Source of the DNA: JAICKM01 sp038228295
GTDB lineage: Bacteria; Chloroflexota; Chloroflexia; QHBQ01; JAICKM01
Length of the DNA stretch: 64,000 nt
Assembly: GCA_038228295.1 (NCBI GenBank)
Contig: JBBRPH010000024.1
Coordinates: forward strand, 8,487-72,486
Direction: 5' to 3'
Every line of letters begins with the position of its first letter. Position 1 is the stretch's first letter. This document shows positions 41,303-50,132 of the stretch, piece by piece. Below the pieces are notes generated by a model, which saw only the letters and a program-made list of their open reading frames with translations, searched no databases and was not told the origin of the DNA. Both the position numbers and the translations under genes were made by a program.

Positions 41303-42811
41303 CTAATCGCGGTTGGCGGGCGTATCCTCGCGGGCTTTCGCGCCCGCCTCGATCACCGACGCGCCGGCCAGCAGTGCGTGCGGCTGATTAGCCGGACTGG
41401 GGGCTGTCCCGTCGGGGGCCGTTTGCGTTCCTGGTGCGTTCAGCACGCGGGCGTGGCGCTGCTGATAGCGCAGTCCCAAGCCCGCTACGAGCAACACCAG
41501 TAAGCCGATGCCGACAACCGTGGGCACCACACCGATTAGGTCAGCCAACGCCCCAGCGATCACTAGCGGGACAATCAGGATAATGTTGGAAACGGTATAG
41601 AAAGCGGCGAACACGCGGGCCCGGATCGTCTCCGGTGCGCGTTCCTGCAAAATCGTTTGCGCGGGCACCGAGATGAACGAGTTGGCGATACCGAGGATGA
41701 AGGCCATCAGGCCGATGATGACCTGAGCGATCAATACCGGCGGGTTCGGCTGGCCGATCAGGTGTGCGCCTAGCTTCAGCAGATCATAGATCGAGACCAG
41801 GATCAGCAAGCAAACGGCGGCGACGGCCATGCTGTAGTTGATAATCAGCGCCCGATTGCGCTCCGTGGCAAAGCGGCCCACCGTGGCTACGCCCACAATC
41901 AGGCCGATACCGCCGGGCACCAGAATGAAATAGAGGTGTTGCGGGTCCACCCCAAGCACCGTCTTAAGGAACCGCGTTGCTACAACCGCAACCATCATAA
42001 AGACCGCGATAGCCACCGACCAGTAGATAATGGCGATCATCAGCGCAGCATCGGCACGAATAAAGTCCCAGCCTTCACGCAATTCTTCCCAGGTTTCGCG
42101 CGCTTTCGTCTGAAGGCTCTCCTGCCTGCCGGCGGTTTCCGCCTCTACCTCGTCCTCCGGTTCCACATTGGGCAAGCGCCAAGTCAGGAAGGCACAGAAG
42201 ACGTAAATGCCGAACAGAACCACATAGAGCCAGCGGAATTGGAGCAAACCGAGCAGTAGCGGGCCGAGAAAAACGAAGCCCAGCAATTGTGAGACCGTAA
42301 GCGTCAGGTTAAACAGCGCATTAGCGGGGATTAATTTATTGCGCGGCACTAGCAACGGAATCATCGTTGCCTCAGCGGGCGCGAAAAACTGGCTGACAGT
42401 AGAGAAAATCAGCGTGTTGATGTAGAGGATAGGTAATACAAGCGCCGGATCAAATTTATCAAACACCACTGTTAAAATGTAGAGTAGTACCGAGATACCA
42501 CGTGCCACATTTGTAATGACTAGCATCCACTTTTTCGATTGCCGTTCAACGATCACGCCGGCGATAGCGCTGAACAGAATAGCAGGCAAGGTGAAGGAAA
42601 CCACGACCCCGGCGGTGGCTGTGGCGCTGTTGTTGGTCAATTGGGCGACTTGCAGCACTAAAGCGTAGTTGATGATCTGCTGGGCCAGTTGCGAGAACAG
42701 TTGAGCCATCCAGAGGAACAGGAAGTTACGATTTTGTAGGACGGCCCCAAACCCCGACCCGCCGCTATCGGTCGAATCAGGTGAACTGGACATAGGAATG
42801 GCTTCAGCCAT
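41303..42811 (-). CDS. MFS transporter (MFS_3-type)
   Basis: A 502-residue membrane protein with ~12 helices. FGAVLQNRNFLFLWMAQLFSQLAQQIINYA at the start, VIVERQSKKWMLVITNVARG (motif A loop), and AEATMIPLLVPRNKLIPANALFNL are typical of MFS_3 exporters. A central loop (~residues 205-235, EPEDEVEAETAGRQ) is acidic. The C-terminal ~45 residues are Pro/Ala-rich. Substrate unknown. It follows the DUF951 gene by 24 bp and precedes nfeD by 74 bp, so it may belong to one long minus-strand transcript. Confidence 0.85.
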   Translation of the reverse strand: MAEAIPMSSSPDSTDSGGSGFGAVLQNRNFLFLWMAQLFSQLAQQIINYALVLQVAQLTNNSATATAGVVVSFTLPAILFSAIAGVIVERQSKKWMLVITNVARGISVLLYILTVVFDKFDPALVLPILYINTLIFSTVSQFFAPAEATMIPLLVPRNKLIPANALFNLTLTVSQLLGFVFLGPLLLGLLQFRWLYVVLFGIYVFCAFLTWRLPNVEPEDEVEAETAGRQESLQTKARETWEELREGWDFIRADAALMIAIIYWSVAIAVFMMVAVVATRFLKTVLGVDPQHLYFILVPGGIGLIVGVATVGRFATERNRALIINYSMAVAAVCLLILVSIYDLLKLGAHLIGQPNPPVLIAQVIIGLMAFILGIANSFISVPAQTILQERAPETIRARVFAAFYTVSNIILIVPLVIAGALADLIGVVPTVVGIGLLVLLVAGLGLRYQQRHARVLNAPGTQTAPDGTAPSPANQPHALLAGASVIEAGAKAREDTPANRD

Positions 42812-42835
42812 AGGTAGCTACCCTTTATGCCTCAC

Positions 42836-43054
42836 TTAGGTCAGATTCCCCGCCGGGGCAGCCTCTTCACGCGATAGCAGGGTTTTCACCCGGCGCTCAA
42901 ATAGGCTGCGCGCCAGCATCACGCTATGTCCGCAGCCTATACACACCATACGGATGTCGGCTCCGGTGCGTTGCACCCGCCAATCGGAGCTGCCGCAGGG
43001 ATGCGGCTTCCGCAAGCGGTATACATCGCCCAAGCGAATATCCAGCACTGCCAT
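42836..43054 (-). CDS. DUF951 protein
   Basis: A 72-residue protein typical of DUF951: LGDVYRLRKPHPCGSSDW, VQRTGADIRMVCIGCGHSVMLARS with a CxxC pair and a basic C-terminal helix. Family members are small, probably nucleic-acid-binding zinc proteins of unknown function. GAAAGAG precedes the ATG. First gene of the MFS/nfeD group. Confidence 0.88.
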   Translation of the reverse strand: MAVLDIRLGDVYRLRKPHPCGSSDWRVQRTGADIRMVCIGCGHSVMLARSLFERRVKTLLSREEAAPAGNLT

Positions 43055-43214
43055 CAGTCGGCTCTTTCGTCACATGATACACGCCCCTCGCGGGACGACC
43101 AATCTGCGGTTATTATACCACAATCCGAGAGCATTGCCGATTGTGATCGCTCCATTGGGAAGTTCGATGCACGCTGTTAGGACCACAGGCTGAAGAAGCC
43201 GGACTAAATGATGA

Positions 43215-43257
43215 AAAGCCGCCTGCTATAGTGTAATGCACCTCAACAGGCGGCTTT
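43215..43257 (-). terminator. terminator after the MPKTG surface-protein gene
   Basis: AAAGCCGCCTG (43215-43225) with CAGGCGGCTTT (43247-43257). On the minus strand the stem is followed by TTCATC, downstream of the gene ending at 43316. Confidence 0.65.
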
Positions 43258-43315
43258 ACCAACTCTGGTAGCAGTCTACGCCCGACATACATCTACAGCC
43301 TGCGCAGCGCAGGAG

Positions 43316-44260
43316 CTAGACGGTCGGCGTGCGACGCAGCAGCGTCAGGCCGGCAGCCAGCGAGAGCAGGCCGGCGCCCAGCAGCAGCAACCACCCCGGC
43401 AGCGCATCGGCTGCGCCGGTCTTGGGCATCGTGCCGCCCATCATCGCCACCGGAGTCGCAGTCGCCTGCATCATCATAGCCGTAGTGGCGGTCGCCATCG
43501 GCGTTTCAGTCGCCGCAACTGTGGCGGTTGCCGCCGTCGTCGCGGTCGCTGCTGTGGTCGCCGTTGCAGCGACGGTGTTGGTCGGGGCGGCAGTTAAGGT
43601 CGGCGCTTGTTGTTCAACGAGCGCATAACCGATCAAACGCTGATCGCTCGGCGTGTTCGGCGGGAAGATAGTACCCGTCGGCATAAAGACGTTGATCGCA
43701 GCGTTGCTGGTGTTGGTCACACTCAGATCGCCGTCGCCGTAGAACGCATTCTTCGGGTCGGTACCGGCCGGGGTCTTTAGGGCCACTTGCACGGTTACGG
43801 TCTTGGCGGTCAAGGCATCAAGCAGCGAAATCGCGCCCGCCGGGTCCACCGGCTTGTTGGCGGCCACTTTGCCCGCATCTACGATTTCCTGTGCTATCAC
43901 ATGATCCGGCCGATGCCAAGTGCCGTCAGATAGATACCACATCGCCTCTTCGGCCTGGCGCGAATTCGCATCGTTATCGAAGTAGCCTTTGCTGATGGCG
44001 TAGTTTAGGGAAGCGCGCATCTGGTCCTGAGCCAGCGCGTTCGGCGCGGCGCTGGTGCCGGGGAACGGCTTGCCGAAGTCAATGCACAGCCCGCGCACGC
44101 GCAGTTTGGCTGTCTGGCCGGCAGGGATTTGCAGTGTCTGGCCGCCGGTTTGGCCCGCCGGCTCGGCCAGCGTAGCGACGCTGCTGAGGAACACGCTGAA
44201 CAACAGCGCGGACAGTGTGAGCAGGCTCACACCAACCATTTTGCGTAGAGATCGGGTCAT
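43316..44260 (-). CDS. secreted cell-surface protein with Thr/Ala repeats and MPKTG sorting-type tail
   Basis: A 314-residue protein with AGGAGG nine bases before the ATG. Signal peptide: MVGVSLLTLSALLFSVFLSS to about residue 32. Residues ~45-205 are one globular domain (LCIDFGKPFPG...YAISKGYFDND...EEAMWYLSDG...TVQVALKTPAGTD), with a single Cys and an xxEAMWYLxDG phrase that recalls thioester-type surface domains; this is only a suggestion. Residues ~210-275 are Ala/Thr repeats (AATATTAATATT). The C-terminus is MPKTG, a hydrophobic helix (WLLLLGAGLLSLAAGLTLL) and RRT, the layout of a sortase signal with M for L. No sortase is in the window. Confidence 0.78.
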   Translation of the reverse strand: MTRSLRKMVGVSLLTLSALLFSVFLSSVATLAEPAGQTGGQTLQIPAGQTAKLRVRGLCIDFGKPFPGTSAAPNALAQDQMRASLNYAISKGYFDNDANSRQAEEAMWYLSDGTWHRPDHVIAQEIVDAGKVAANKPVDPAGAISLLDALTAKTVTVQVALKTPAGTDPKNAFYGDGDLSVTNTSNAAINVFMPTGTIFPPNTPSDQRLIGYALVEQQAPTLTAAPTNTVAATATTAATATTAATATVAATETPMATATTAMMMQATATPVAMMGGTMPKTGAADALPGWLLLLGAGLLSLAAGLTLLRRTPTV

Positions 44261-44440
44261 GGCGAGGATCCTCCTGAAGTTACGTTTTGAAGTGACAAAT
44301 GCAAATACGCATCACACAAACCCCTATAGTTAAGCGCTCGGCACGCCCGACAAAAGGGGTAACTGAACCGAAGAACCTCAGGGCAATAATCATGCCAGTA
44401 TTACCTATACCAGAAGAACACGATAATGCAGAATGCCCAA

Positions 44441-45244
44441 CTAGCCCAGTGGGCGACTACGTGCCAAGCCCACGCGGCGCGGATAGCCGGCCGGTGTCTC
44501 TGCGATCTTGGGCAGGCCGATAATGAGCCGCTCCTCCGCATCATCCGGGAGGCGATAACGGAACACAGCCGGTGGCCCGCCGCCCAGATGCGCGACGGCA
44601 CGCTCCGCCGCCGCCAGTTCGGCGGCTAGATCACCCTTTTTTGGCGCGCAGAGGATGCCCCCCACGCGACACAAGGGCAGGCCGTATTCGGCCAGCACCG
44701 GCAGCGCGGCTACCGCGCGCGCTGTCGCCACCGCATAGCCGGCGCGGTAGTTCTTATCCAAGCCCAGCGTCTCGGCGCGTGCCGTCAGCACTGTTGCCCC
44801 GCGTAAATCCAGCGCAGCTACGACCGCCTGCACAAAGGCGGTCTTTTTGCCGATTGAGTCCACTAGGGTCAACGGCAGGGCGGGCCACAGAATCTTGAGC
44901 GGCAGCCCCGGCAGCCCCGCCCCCGTGCCCAGGTCCACGAATGCGGATTGCGCGGATCGCGGATCGCGAATTGCGAACAGGGGATCTCGATCTTCACCTT
45001 GAAGGGAGGGGTTGGGCGGGTGCGGTTGGGTGGGTGCGCGGTCCCAAGCGATCAGGGCGGCCGCGACGGCCAGTGAGTCCACGAAGTGGCGCGTCTGCAC
45101 ACTGGCCGAGGCCGTGATTGCGGTGAGATTGACGCGCGTGTTCCAGTCCACCAGCAGATCGTAATACGCCTGGAAGCGCGCCACCTGCCCCGCATCTAAG
45201 ATCAGCCCCAACGCCGCCGCGCCATCCACCAGCAGATCCATCAT
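44441..45244 (-). CDS. rsmG: 16S rRNA (guanine-527-N7)-methyltransferase RsmG
   Basis: A 267-residue enzyme that methylates G527 of 16S rRNA with SAM. Signatures: WNTRVNLTAITASASVQTRHFVDSLA, the SAM loop FVDLGTGAGLPGLPLKI, DSIGKKTAFV and RAVAALPVLAEYGLPL. It is ~30-50 residues longer than usual because of an insert (TQPHPPNPSLQGEDRDPLFA and IRDPRSAQSA) just before FVDLG, encoded by repetitive DNA (44941-45040). The active-site loop is intact. It lies 36 bp after fni on the same strand. Confidence 0.92.
   Translation of the reverse strand: MMDLLVDGAAALGLILDAGQVARFQAYYDLLVDWNTRVNLTAITASASVQTRHFVDSLAVAAALIAWDRAPTQPHPPNPSLQGEDRDPLFAIRDPRSAQSAFVDLGTGAGLPGLPLKILWPALPLTLVDSIGKKTAFVQAVVAALDLRGATVLTARAETLGLDKNYRAGYAVATARAVAALPVLAEYGLPLCRVGGILCAPKKGDLAAELAAAERAVAHLGGGPPAVFRYRLPDDAEERLIIGLPKIAETPAGYPRRVGLARSRPLG
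44941..45040. repeat. repetitive sequence inserted in rsmG
   Basis: GCGGATCGCGGATCGCGAAT and a GAAGGGAGGGGTTGGGCGGG stretch look like short dispersed repeats and encode the extra residues of RsmG without breaking its frame. Confidence 0.6.
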
Positions 45245-45280
45245 GTGTACTCACATTTCCGTATGCTTGCCGTTTCACGA

Positions 45281-46321
45281 TTAACGGGCTTCCACCAGAT
45301 ACGGCGTGGTCTGCAACGCGGCCAAGTCCGCCGCGCCGATGCAGAACATGGCGATGCGCAGTTCAGCGATTAGTTCGCGTCCGGTCTCTAGCGCGGCTTC
45401 GGCAGAAACGGCGGCGGCTTCCAAGAACGGCCGCGCCAGCCCGCCCAACGTCGCGCCCAGCGCCACAGCTTTCGCCAAGTCCACGCCGCTCCGCAGCCCA
45501 CCACTAGCGAACAGGTGGCGGCCCGCCGGCACTCCGGCCGCCGCCACCAAGCGTAGGCTCTCGGCGGTGGGGATGCCCCAGTCGCGAAAGGCTTCGGCCA
45601 CCCGCCGCCCGCTCGGTGTGGCAGCGCGATGCGCCTCCACCTGGCTCCACGAAGTGCCGCCGGCGCCGGCCACGTCAATCGCCGCCACGCCCGCATCCCA
45701 CAGGCGCGCCGCCGTGCCCGGCGCGATGCCCCAGCCGACCTCTTTGGCGATCACCGGCACCCCGTCGGCGGTCAGCGCCCGGCACACGGCCGCGATGCGT
45801 TGCGCCAGCCCGCCAAAGCGGGTGTCGCCGGCCGGCTGCACCGCTTCTTGCAGCGCGTTGAGGTGCAGGATCAGCGCGTCGGCCCCGATCATCGTTACAG
45901 CGCGGCGACACTCGTCCACCCCCCAGCCGTAATTGAGTTGTACCGCGCCTAGGTTCGCGAATACCAATGCGTCGGGTGCCCATTCGCGCACGCTATAGGT
46001 GGCGGCCAGTTCGGGGTGCAGTAGGCCCGCGCGCTGCGACCCCACGCCAATCGCCAGCCCCAAAGTCTGCGCCGCTGTTGCCAAGTTGCGGTTGATTGCT
46101 GCCGATTGATCGCTGCCGCCCGTCATCGAGCTGATCAGCAAAGGCGCACCCAGCCGCCGCCCCCACAGCGTGAGGCTAGGGTCCACCGCAGCCAGGTCCA
46201 ATTCCGGCAACGCCTGATGTAAAAAGCGGTAGCCGCTCCATCCGGCCGTCAACCCAGTGCCTTGCACATCCTCTTCCAGGCAGATGCGAATGTGGTCACG
46301 TTTGCGCTGTTCGATACTCAT
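45281..46321 (-). CDS. fni: isopentenyl-diphosphate delta-isomerase type 2
   Basis: A 346-residue FMN enzyme that interconverts IPP and DMAPP. The start MSIEQRKRDHIRICLEEDVQ fits the family and lies 4 bp after the previous stop. Signatures: PLLISSMTGGSDQSAAINRNLATAA, GVGSQRAGL, ANLGAVQLNYGWG, LHLNALQEAVQPAGDTRFGG, VIAKEVGWGI and DVAGAGGTSW. dxs of the DXP isoprenoid route is close by (47.4-49.3 kb), so the region serves isoprenoid synthesis. Confidence 0.94.
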   Translation of the reverse strand: MSIEQRKRDHIRICLEEDVQGTGLTAGWSGYRFLHQALPELDLAAVDPSLTLWGRRLGAPLLISSMTGGSDQSAAINRNLATAAQTLGLAIGVGSQRAGLLHPELAATYSVREWAPDALVFANLGAVQLNYGWGVDECRRAVTMIGADALILHLNALQEAVQPAGDTRFGGLAQRIAAVCRALTADGVPVIAKEVGWGIAPGTAARLWDAGVAAIDVAGAGGTSWSQVEAHRAATPSGRRVAEAFRDWGIPTAESLRLVAAAGVPAGRHLFASGGLRSGVDLAKAVALGATLGGLARPFLEAAAVSAEAALETGRELIAELRIAMFCIGAADLAALQTTPYLVEAR

Positions 46322-46325
46322 CGGC

Positions 46326-47117
46326 TTACTCTTGCATAACCAGCGGTGGCTCGCACGCCGGCAGGTTGAGCGCCCGTCGGCGTCGCCCACTGCGCGTTCC
46401 GCTGATCGTGCGGATCACAGCCACCAACCAGTAGGCATTACCGGCCCAACCAGTATACTTGGCACCGCCGATCACCGCTATGGCGATAGACAACAGCCCC
46501 AGACCTGCGCTCATCACGAAAAACTCAATACTCTCGCGGGTTTCAACCAATTCCAGCGCATTCAGGTCCAGGGCCACTCGTTTGCGGTAGGCATAACTAT
46601 AGAGCAGAGCAAACAGTAGATGGACCGCCATGTAGCCGACGCCAAAGATGATCATCAGCAGTGGGCCTTGCGCTTCGCTCACCGGCGACTCAATCCGCCC
46701 ATCCGGTAAGACTACATCCGGGTTAAAGCCCGTGAAGCCCATACTGAATAGTATAGAGTTGATCGTCAAGCTGAAGACGAACTTGAGTGGGTAGATGTAG
46801 AACAGGATCACGAACAGCAACACCGCGTTCAGCGTGAGCGTGAGCGTGTCTGTAAGACCATAGCGGCGGAAAAAGCGGTAATGCCAGTACCAGACTAGCG
46901 TCAGCAGGGCGAACGACACGCCAAAGGCGGCAAATCCGCGCATGATCACTAGCAGTTCGTCGAGGGTCTTGGGTACCTCCAACGATACCACCAGCAGGGT
47001 GACGGCAAACGCGAACACCGCATCGCTGAACCCTTCAATGCGCGACACCTCGCCGCCGCGCCAGCGGAAATCGCGTTCACGGCCCAGACCGTTTTCGGCT
47101 AAAGTCTTTCGTAGCAT
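46326..47117 (-). CDS. TMEM175-like potassium channel (DUF1211)
   Basis: A 263-residue membrane protein with six hydrophobic helices. The first helix motif RIEGFSDAVFAFAVTLLVVSLEVP contains FSDAVFA, the pore-lining FSD signature of prokaryotic TMEM175 channels. It probably conducts K+. A loop of ~25 residues in the middle (GFNPDVVLPDGRIESPVSEA) is extra. The stop is 4 bp before fni, suggesting cotranscription, though a functional link is not obvious. Confidence 0.85.
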   Translation of the reverse strand: MLRKTLAENGLGRERDFRWRGGEVSRIEGFSDAVFAFAVTLLVVSLEVPKTLDELLVIMRGFAAFGVSFALLTLVWYWHYRFFRRYGLTDTLTLTLNAVLLFVILFYIYPLKFVFSLTINSILFSMGFTGFNPDVVLPDGRIESPVSEAQGPLLMIIFGVGYMAVHLLFALLYSYAYRKRVALDLNALELVETRESIEFFVMSAGLGLLSIAIAVIGGAKYTGWAGNAYWLVAVIRTISGTRSGRRRRALNLPACEPPLVMQE

Positions 47118-47341
47118 CTCACTTCCCTACTAAGTAGGTAAACGGACCGAGTTCGTAGATTTTCCAGGCTCAGATAGCTATAAAAACTACGAAGTTGCGC
47201 CATACGGCCACTTAGCCGCCGGAATGTGGGCAACGCAAAATCGGCACAGCGGTACTATAAACAGCGCCTGCTAACGCCATCGAAGGGTCCGCAGCCGGGC
47301 CGTCGCGCCCTATCATAACACGCACCTCAGTCCGAAAGCAA

Positions 47342-47374
47342 CGTCCCCGCCGATCTACACGACCAGCGGGGACG
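47342..47374 (-). terminator. terminator after dxs
   Basis: CGTCCCCGC (47342-47350) with GCGGGGACG (47366-47374), 24 bp past the dxs stop on the minus strand, followed there by TTGCTTTCGG. Confidence 0.6.
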
Positions 47375-47397
47375 CTAATTCAGCATTCAGCACTCCG

Positions 47398-49296
47398 TCA
47401 CGCGCCGGCAGCGACCACCATGCGCCCGGCGTAGAGATCGGGGAAGCCCGCACGCACCTCGCGCAGCAGACCGTCAGCGGATAGATTGAAGCGGTCACGC
47501 CAATAGCCCACCGGACCGTGATCCACGAACAGGTCGGGCAGACCCACCACCTTGACCGCAGGCGCGGCTTCAGCGCGAGCGGCAAAGAACTCCAGCACCG
47601 CACTGCCGAAGCCGCCGGCCTCGACATTCTCTTCCACCGTCAGGAAGCGGCTGTGCGTGCGGCTCAGGGCGGTCAGCAAATCGGTGTCGAGCGGTTTGAC
47701 GAAGCGGGCGTTGACTACCGTCGCCTGAATGCCGTCGGCAGCCAGCCGTTCGGCGGCTTCCTGGGCTACGCCGACCATCGGTCCGTAGGCCAGCAAGACC
47801 AAGTCGCCACCCTCGCGCAGCACTTCGGCCTTGCCGATGGGCAGATCGTGCAGTTCCGTATCCATCGTTACGCCCAGGCCGTTGCCGCGTGGGTAGCGCA
47901 CTCCGGAGGGGCCGTTGTGACGCATCCCCGTATAGACCATGTGCTGCAATTCGTTCTCGTCTTTCGGAGCCATCAGCACCATGTTCGGGATGGGGCGCAG
48001 GTACGAAATATCGAACACGCCCTGGTGCGTGCGCCCGTCATCGCCGACCATGCCGCCGCGATCCATGGCGAAAAACACCGGCAGGTTCTGGATGCAGACA
48101 TCGTGGATCACTTGATCGTAGGCGCGCTGCAAGAAAGTGCTATAGATCGCCACGCAAGGGCGCATCCCTTCGGCGGCCAGACCGGCTGCGAAGGTGACGG
48201 CGTGTTGCTCGGCGATACCGACATCAAACATCCGGTCGGGAAACTCACGCGCGAAGCGGGTCAGGCTGGTGCCGTCAGGCATGGCCGCCGTAACGGCCAC
48301 CACACGCCCATCTTCGCGGCCCATGCGGGTCAGCGTGTCAGCGAACACATCCTGGAACTTGGGTGCGGTCACAGCCGGCGCACCGGCTTTGGCCGGCTGC
48401 GGCAGGCCGTGCCATTTCACCGAATCGGCTTCCGCCGCCACATGGCCCTTACCCTTGTTGGTGATCACATGGAGGAAGACCGGCCGCGGCGTATCTTTCG
48501 CCTGCTCTAGTGTCTCGACCAGATCGGCGATGTTGTGGCCGTCAATGGGGCCGATATAGACCATACCCAGCTCTTCCCAGATCATGGTCGGGATGACCCA
48601 CTCTTTGACCGAATTCTTCATACGCCGACCCGCCGCCAGCAGGGTCGGACCGCCCGGCACGTCTTGCAGGGCGCGTTCGGCGTGCGCTTTGATGTGGGTG
48701 TAGCGCGGGTCGGTGCGGATCTGGTTGAGGTATTTGGACAGCGCACCGACGTTGGGTGCGATAGACATCTCGTTGTCGTTGAGGATAACGATCATCTTGG
48801 TGCCCAGGTGGCCGACGTTGTTCAGCGCCTCAAAGGCCATGCCGCCGGTTAATGCGCCGTCGCCGATCACCGCCACGACATGGTTCTTGCCGCCGGTCAG
48901 GTCGCGCGCCACAGCCATACCCAGCGCCGCCGAGATCGAGGTGCTGGCGTGGCCCGCGCCGAAGCAGTCATGCACGCTCTCATCACGCGACAGGAAGCCG
49001 CTTAGGCCGCCCAACTGGCGAATCGTATCCAACCGAGCGCGCCGCCCGGTCAGGATCTTGTGCGGATAGGCTTGGTGGCCCACATCCCACACGAGGCGAT
49101 CCCAGGGGCTATCGAACACATGGTGCAAAGCCACTGTCAGCTCCACTGTACCCAGGTTCGAGGAGAAATGGCCGCCTACCGTCGGAATGGTCTGGATCAG
49201 CAGGTCGCGCAGCTCCTGCGCGACCTGGTCTAATTCGGCTATTGAGAGATTTTTTAGGTCAGCCGGATCGTTAATCCCGTCCAACAATTGAGTCAT
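47398..49296 (-). CDS. dxs: 1-deoxy-D-xylulose-5-phosphate synthase
   Basis: A 632-residue thiamine-diphosphate enzyme joining pyruvate and glyceraldehyde-3-phosphate, the first step of the DXP isoprenoid pathway. The start MTQLLDGINDPADLKNLS is chosen from family similarity; no good Shine-Dalgarno is visible. Signatures: GGHFSSNLGTVELTVALHHVF, DVGHQAYPHKILTGR, the ThDP motif VIGDGALTGGMAFEALNNVG...NDNEMSI, DVGIAEQHAVTFAAGLA and MVGDDGRTHQGVFDISYL. Full length. A downstream hairpin follows. Its neighbours include fni of the same pathway. Confidence 0.95.
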   Translation of the reverse strand: MTQLLDGINDPADLKNLSIAELDQVAQELRDLLIQTIPTVGGHFSSNLGTVELTVALHHVFDSPWDRLVWDVGHQAYPHKILTGRRARLDTIRQLGGLSGFLSRDESVHDCFGAGHASTSISAALGMAVARDLTGGKNHVVAVIGDGALTGGMAFEALNNVGHLGTKMIVILNDNEMSIAPNVGALSKYLNQIRTDPRYTHIKAHAERALQDVPGGPTLLAAGRRMKNSVKEWVIPTMIWEELGMVYIGPIDGHNIADLVETLEQAKDTPRPVFLHVITNKGKGHVAAEADSVKWHGLPQPAKAGAPAVTAPKFQDVFADTLTRMGREDGRVVAVTAAMPDGTSLTRFAREFPDRMFDVGIAEQHAVTFAAGLAAEGMRPCVAIYSTFLQRAYDQVIHDVCIQNLPVFFAMDRGGMVGDDGRTHQGVFDISYLRPIPNMVLMAPKDENELQHMVYTGMRHNGPSGVRYPRGNGLGVTMDTELHDLPIGKAEVLREGGDLVLLAYGPMVGVAQEAAERLAADGIQATVVNARFVKPLDTDLLTALSRTHSRFLTVEENVEAGGFGSAVLEFFAARAEAAPAVKVVGLPDLFVDHGPVGYWRDRFNLSADGLLREVRAGFPDLYAGRMVVAAGA

Positions 49297-49700
49297 GAGT
49301 CTATATCCAATCACTAGCAGCAAGTAGCAGGGCTTGACCTATCGCCAGGACACGTGTCCAGGGCAAGCACCGCCTGCAATGTTACCAAAAGCCGACACCG
49401 GATGTCAACGAGCGCCACACCCCGGCCATATCCTATATAACGCGCAAAGCAGTCCAATCTTACACGGTGCTCCCAAATGCGCCGCCGGCAGACTTTCCCT
49501 AGTTATATTTTACTACTTATTGAAACTTTAAGCAAGATGTCAGGCAAAGATGGTACAATTGGGCTATGTCACAACAGTACGCCCGCTCACAGGGGCTTTT
49601 AGCACGGTGCTAATTACTTCCGATGGTGTAACTATATGCAGGCGAAGTGTTCACCAATAGCATATTTCCTGCTCACCCACCCGCCCGCTCATGCTTTAGG
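49297..49700. other. intergenic region upstream of dxs
   Basis: About 400 bp. It contains an AT-rich patch (49495-49560), likely holding the dxs promoter on the minus strand, and a 15-bp palindrome TTAGCACGGTGCTAA at 49599-49613 that could be an operator. No gene supported. Confidence 0.4.
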
Positions 49701-50132
49701 TCAAAGCGTGGGCAGCAACTCCGCCAACCGGGCGGCCAGTGCGGGGCGCAGCGGTTGCGGTTCATACCAGGGCCAAGCGCGGGCCAGGATCTCGCTGGGT
49801 GCAACCCATACCGGATCGCCGGTGTGGAGTGGATCGGGGCCGAGGCCCGCCGAGTTGGGCACAGCGGTGACGGTGCGCTTATTGCCCAGGCGCACCGTCC
49901 AGCCGTCCGGGCCGGCGCGTAAAGCTACGCCGCGCGGCCAATGGCCCACGATCAACGCATCCTGCACAGCCACCAGATCGCCCGGCAAGAGATGAGGTTG
50001 GGTGGCCGCCAATGCCGGGCCGAGCAGCAGGCTCCACTCAGTACCGTCGGACGCAACCACGGCATAGGCGAGAATCTGCACCTGGCGCATCACTGCGGGG
50101 ATCAGTACGCCGGGATCGGGTAGGTTCGTCAT
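49701..50132 (-). CDS. hypothetical protein coupled to the GT39 fusion
   Basis: A 143-residue protein, no signal peptide or helices that span a membrane. It is beta-rich and ends in a helix (LRPALAARLAELLPTL). The phrases LLPGDLVAVQDALIVGHWPRG and DPLHTGDPVWVAPSEILA recall small beta-barrel domains, but no family is recognised. Its ATG overlaps the stop of the GT39-PA14-NHL gene (ATGA), so it is translated with it. Confidence 0.6.
   Translation of the reverse strand: MTNLPDPGVLIPAVMRQVQILAYAVVASDGTEWSLLLGPALAATQPHLLPGDLVAVQDALIVGHWPRGVALRAGPDGWTVRLGNKRTVTAVPNSAGLGPDPLHTGDPVWVAPSEILARAWPWYEPQPLRPALAARLAELLPTL

Noticed and set aside
40410..41306. 298-codon open frame on the plus strand
   Set aside because: Antisense to nfeD; no similarity recognised.
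47518..48510. 330-codon open frame on the plus strand
   Set aside because: Antisense to dxs, which is unmistakable; composition rich in His, Arg and Gln as usual for shadow frames.
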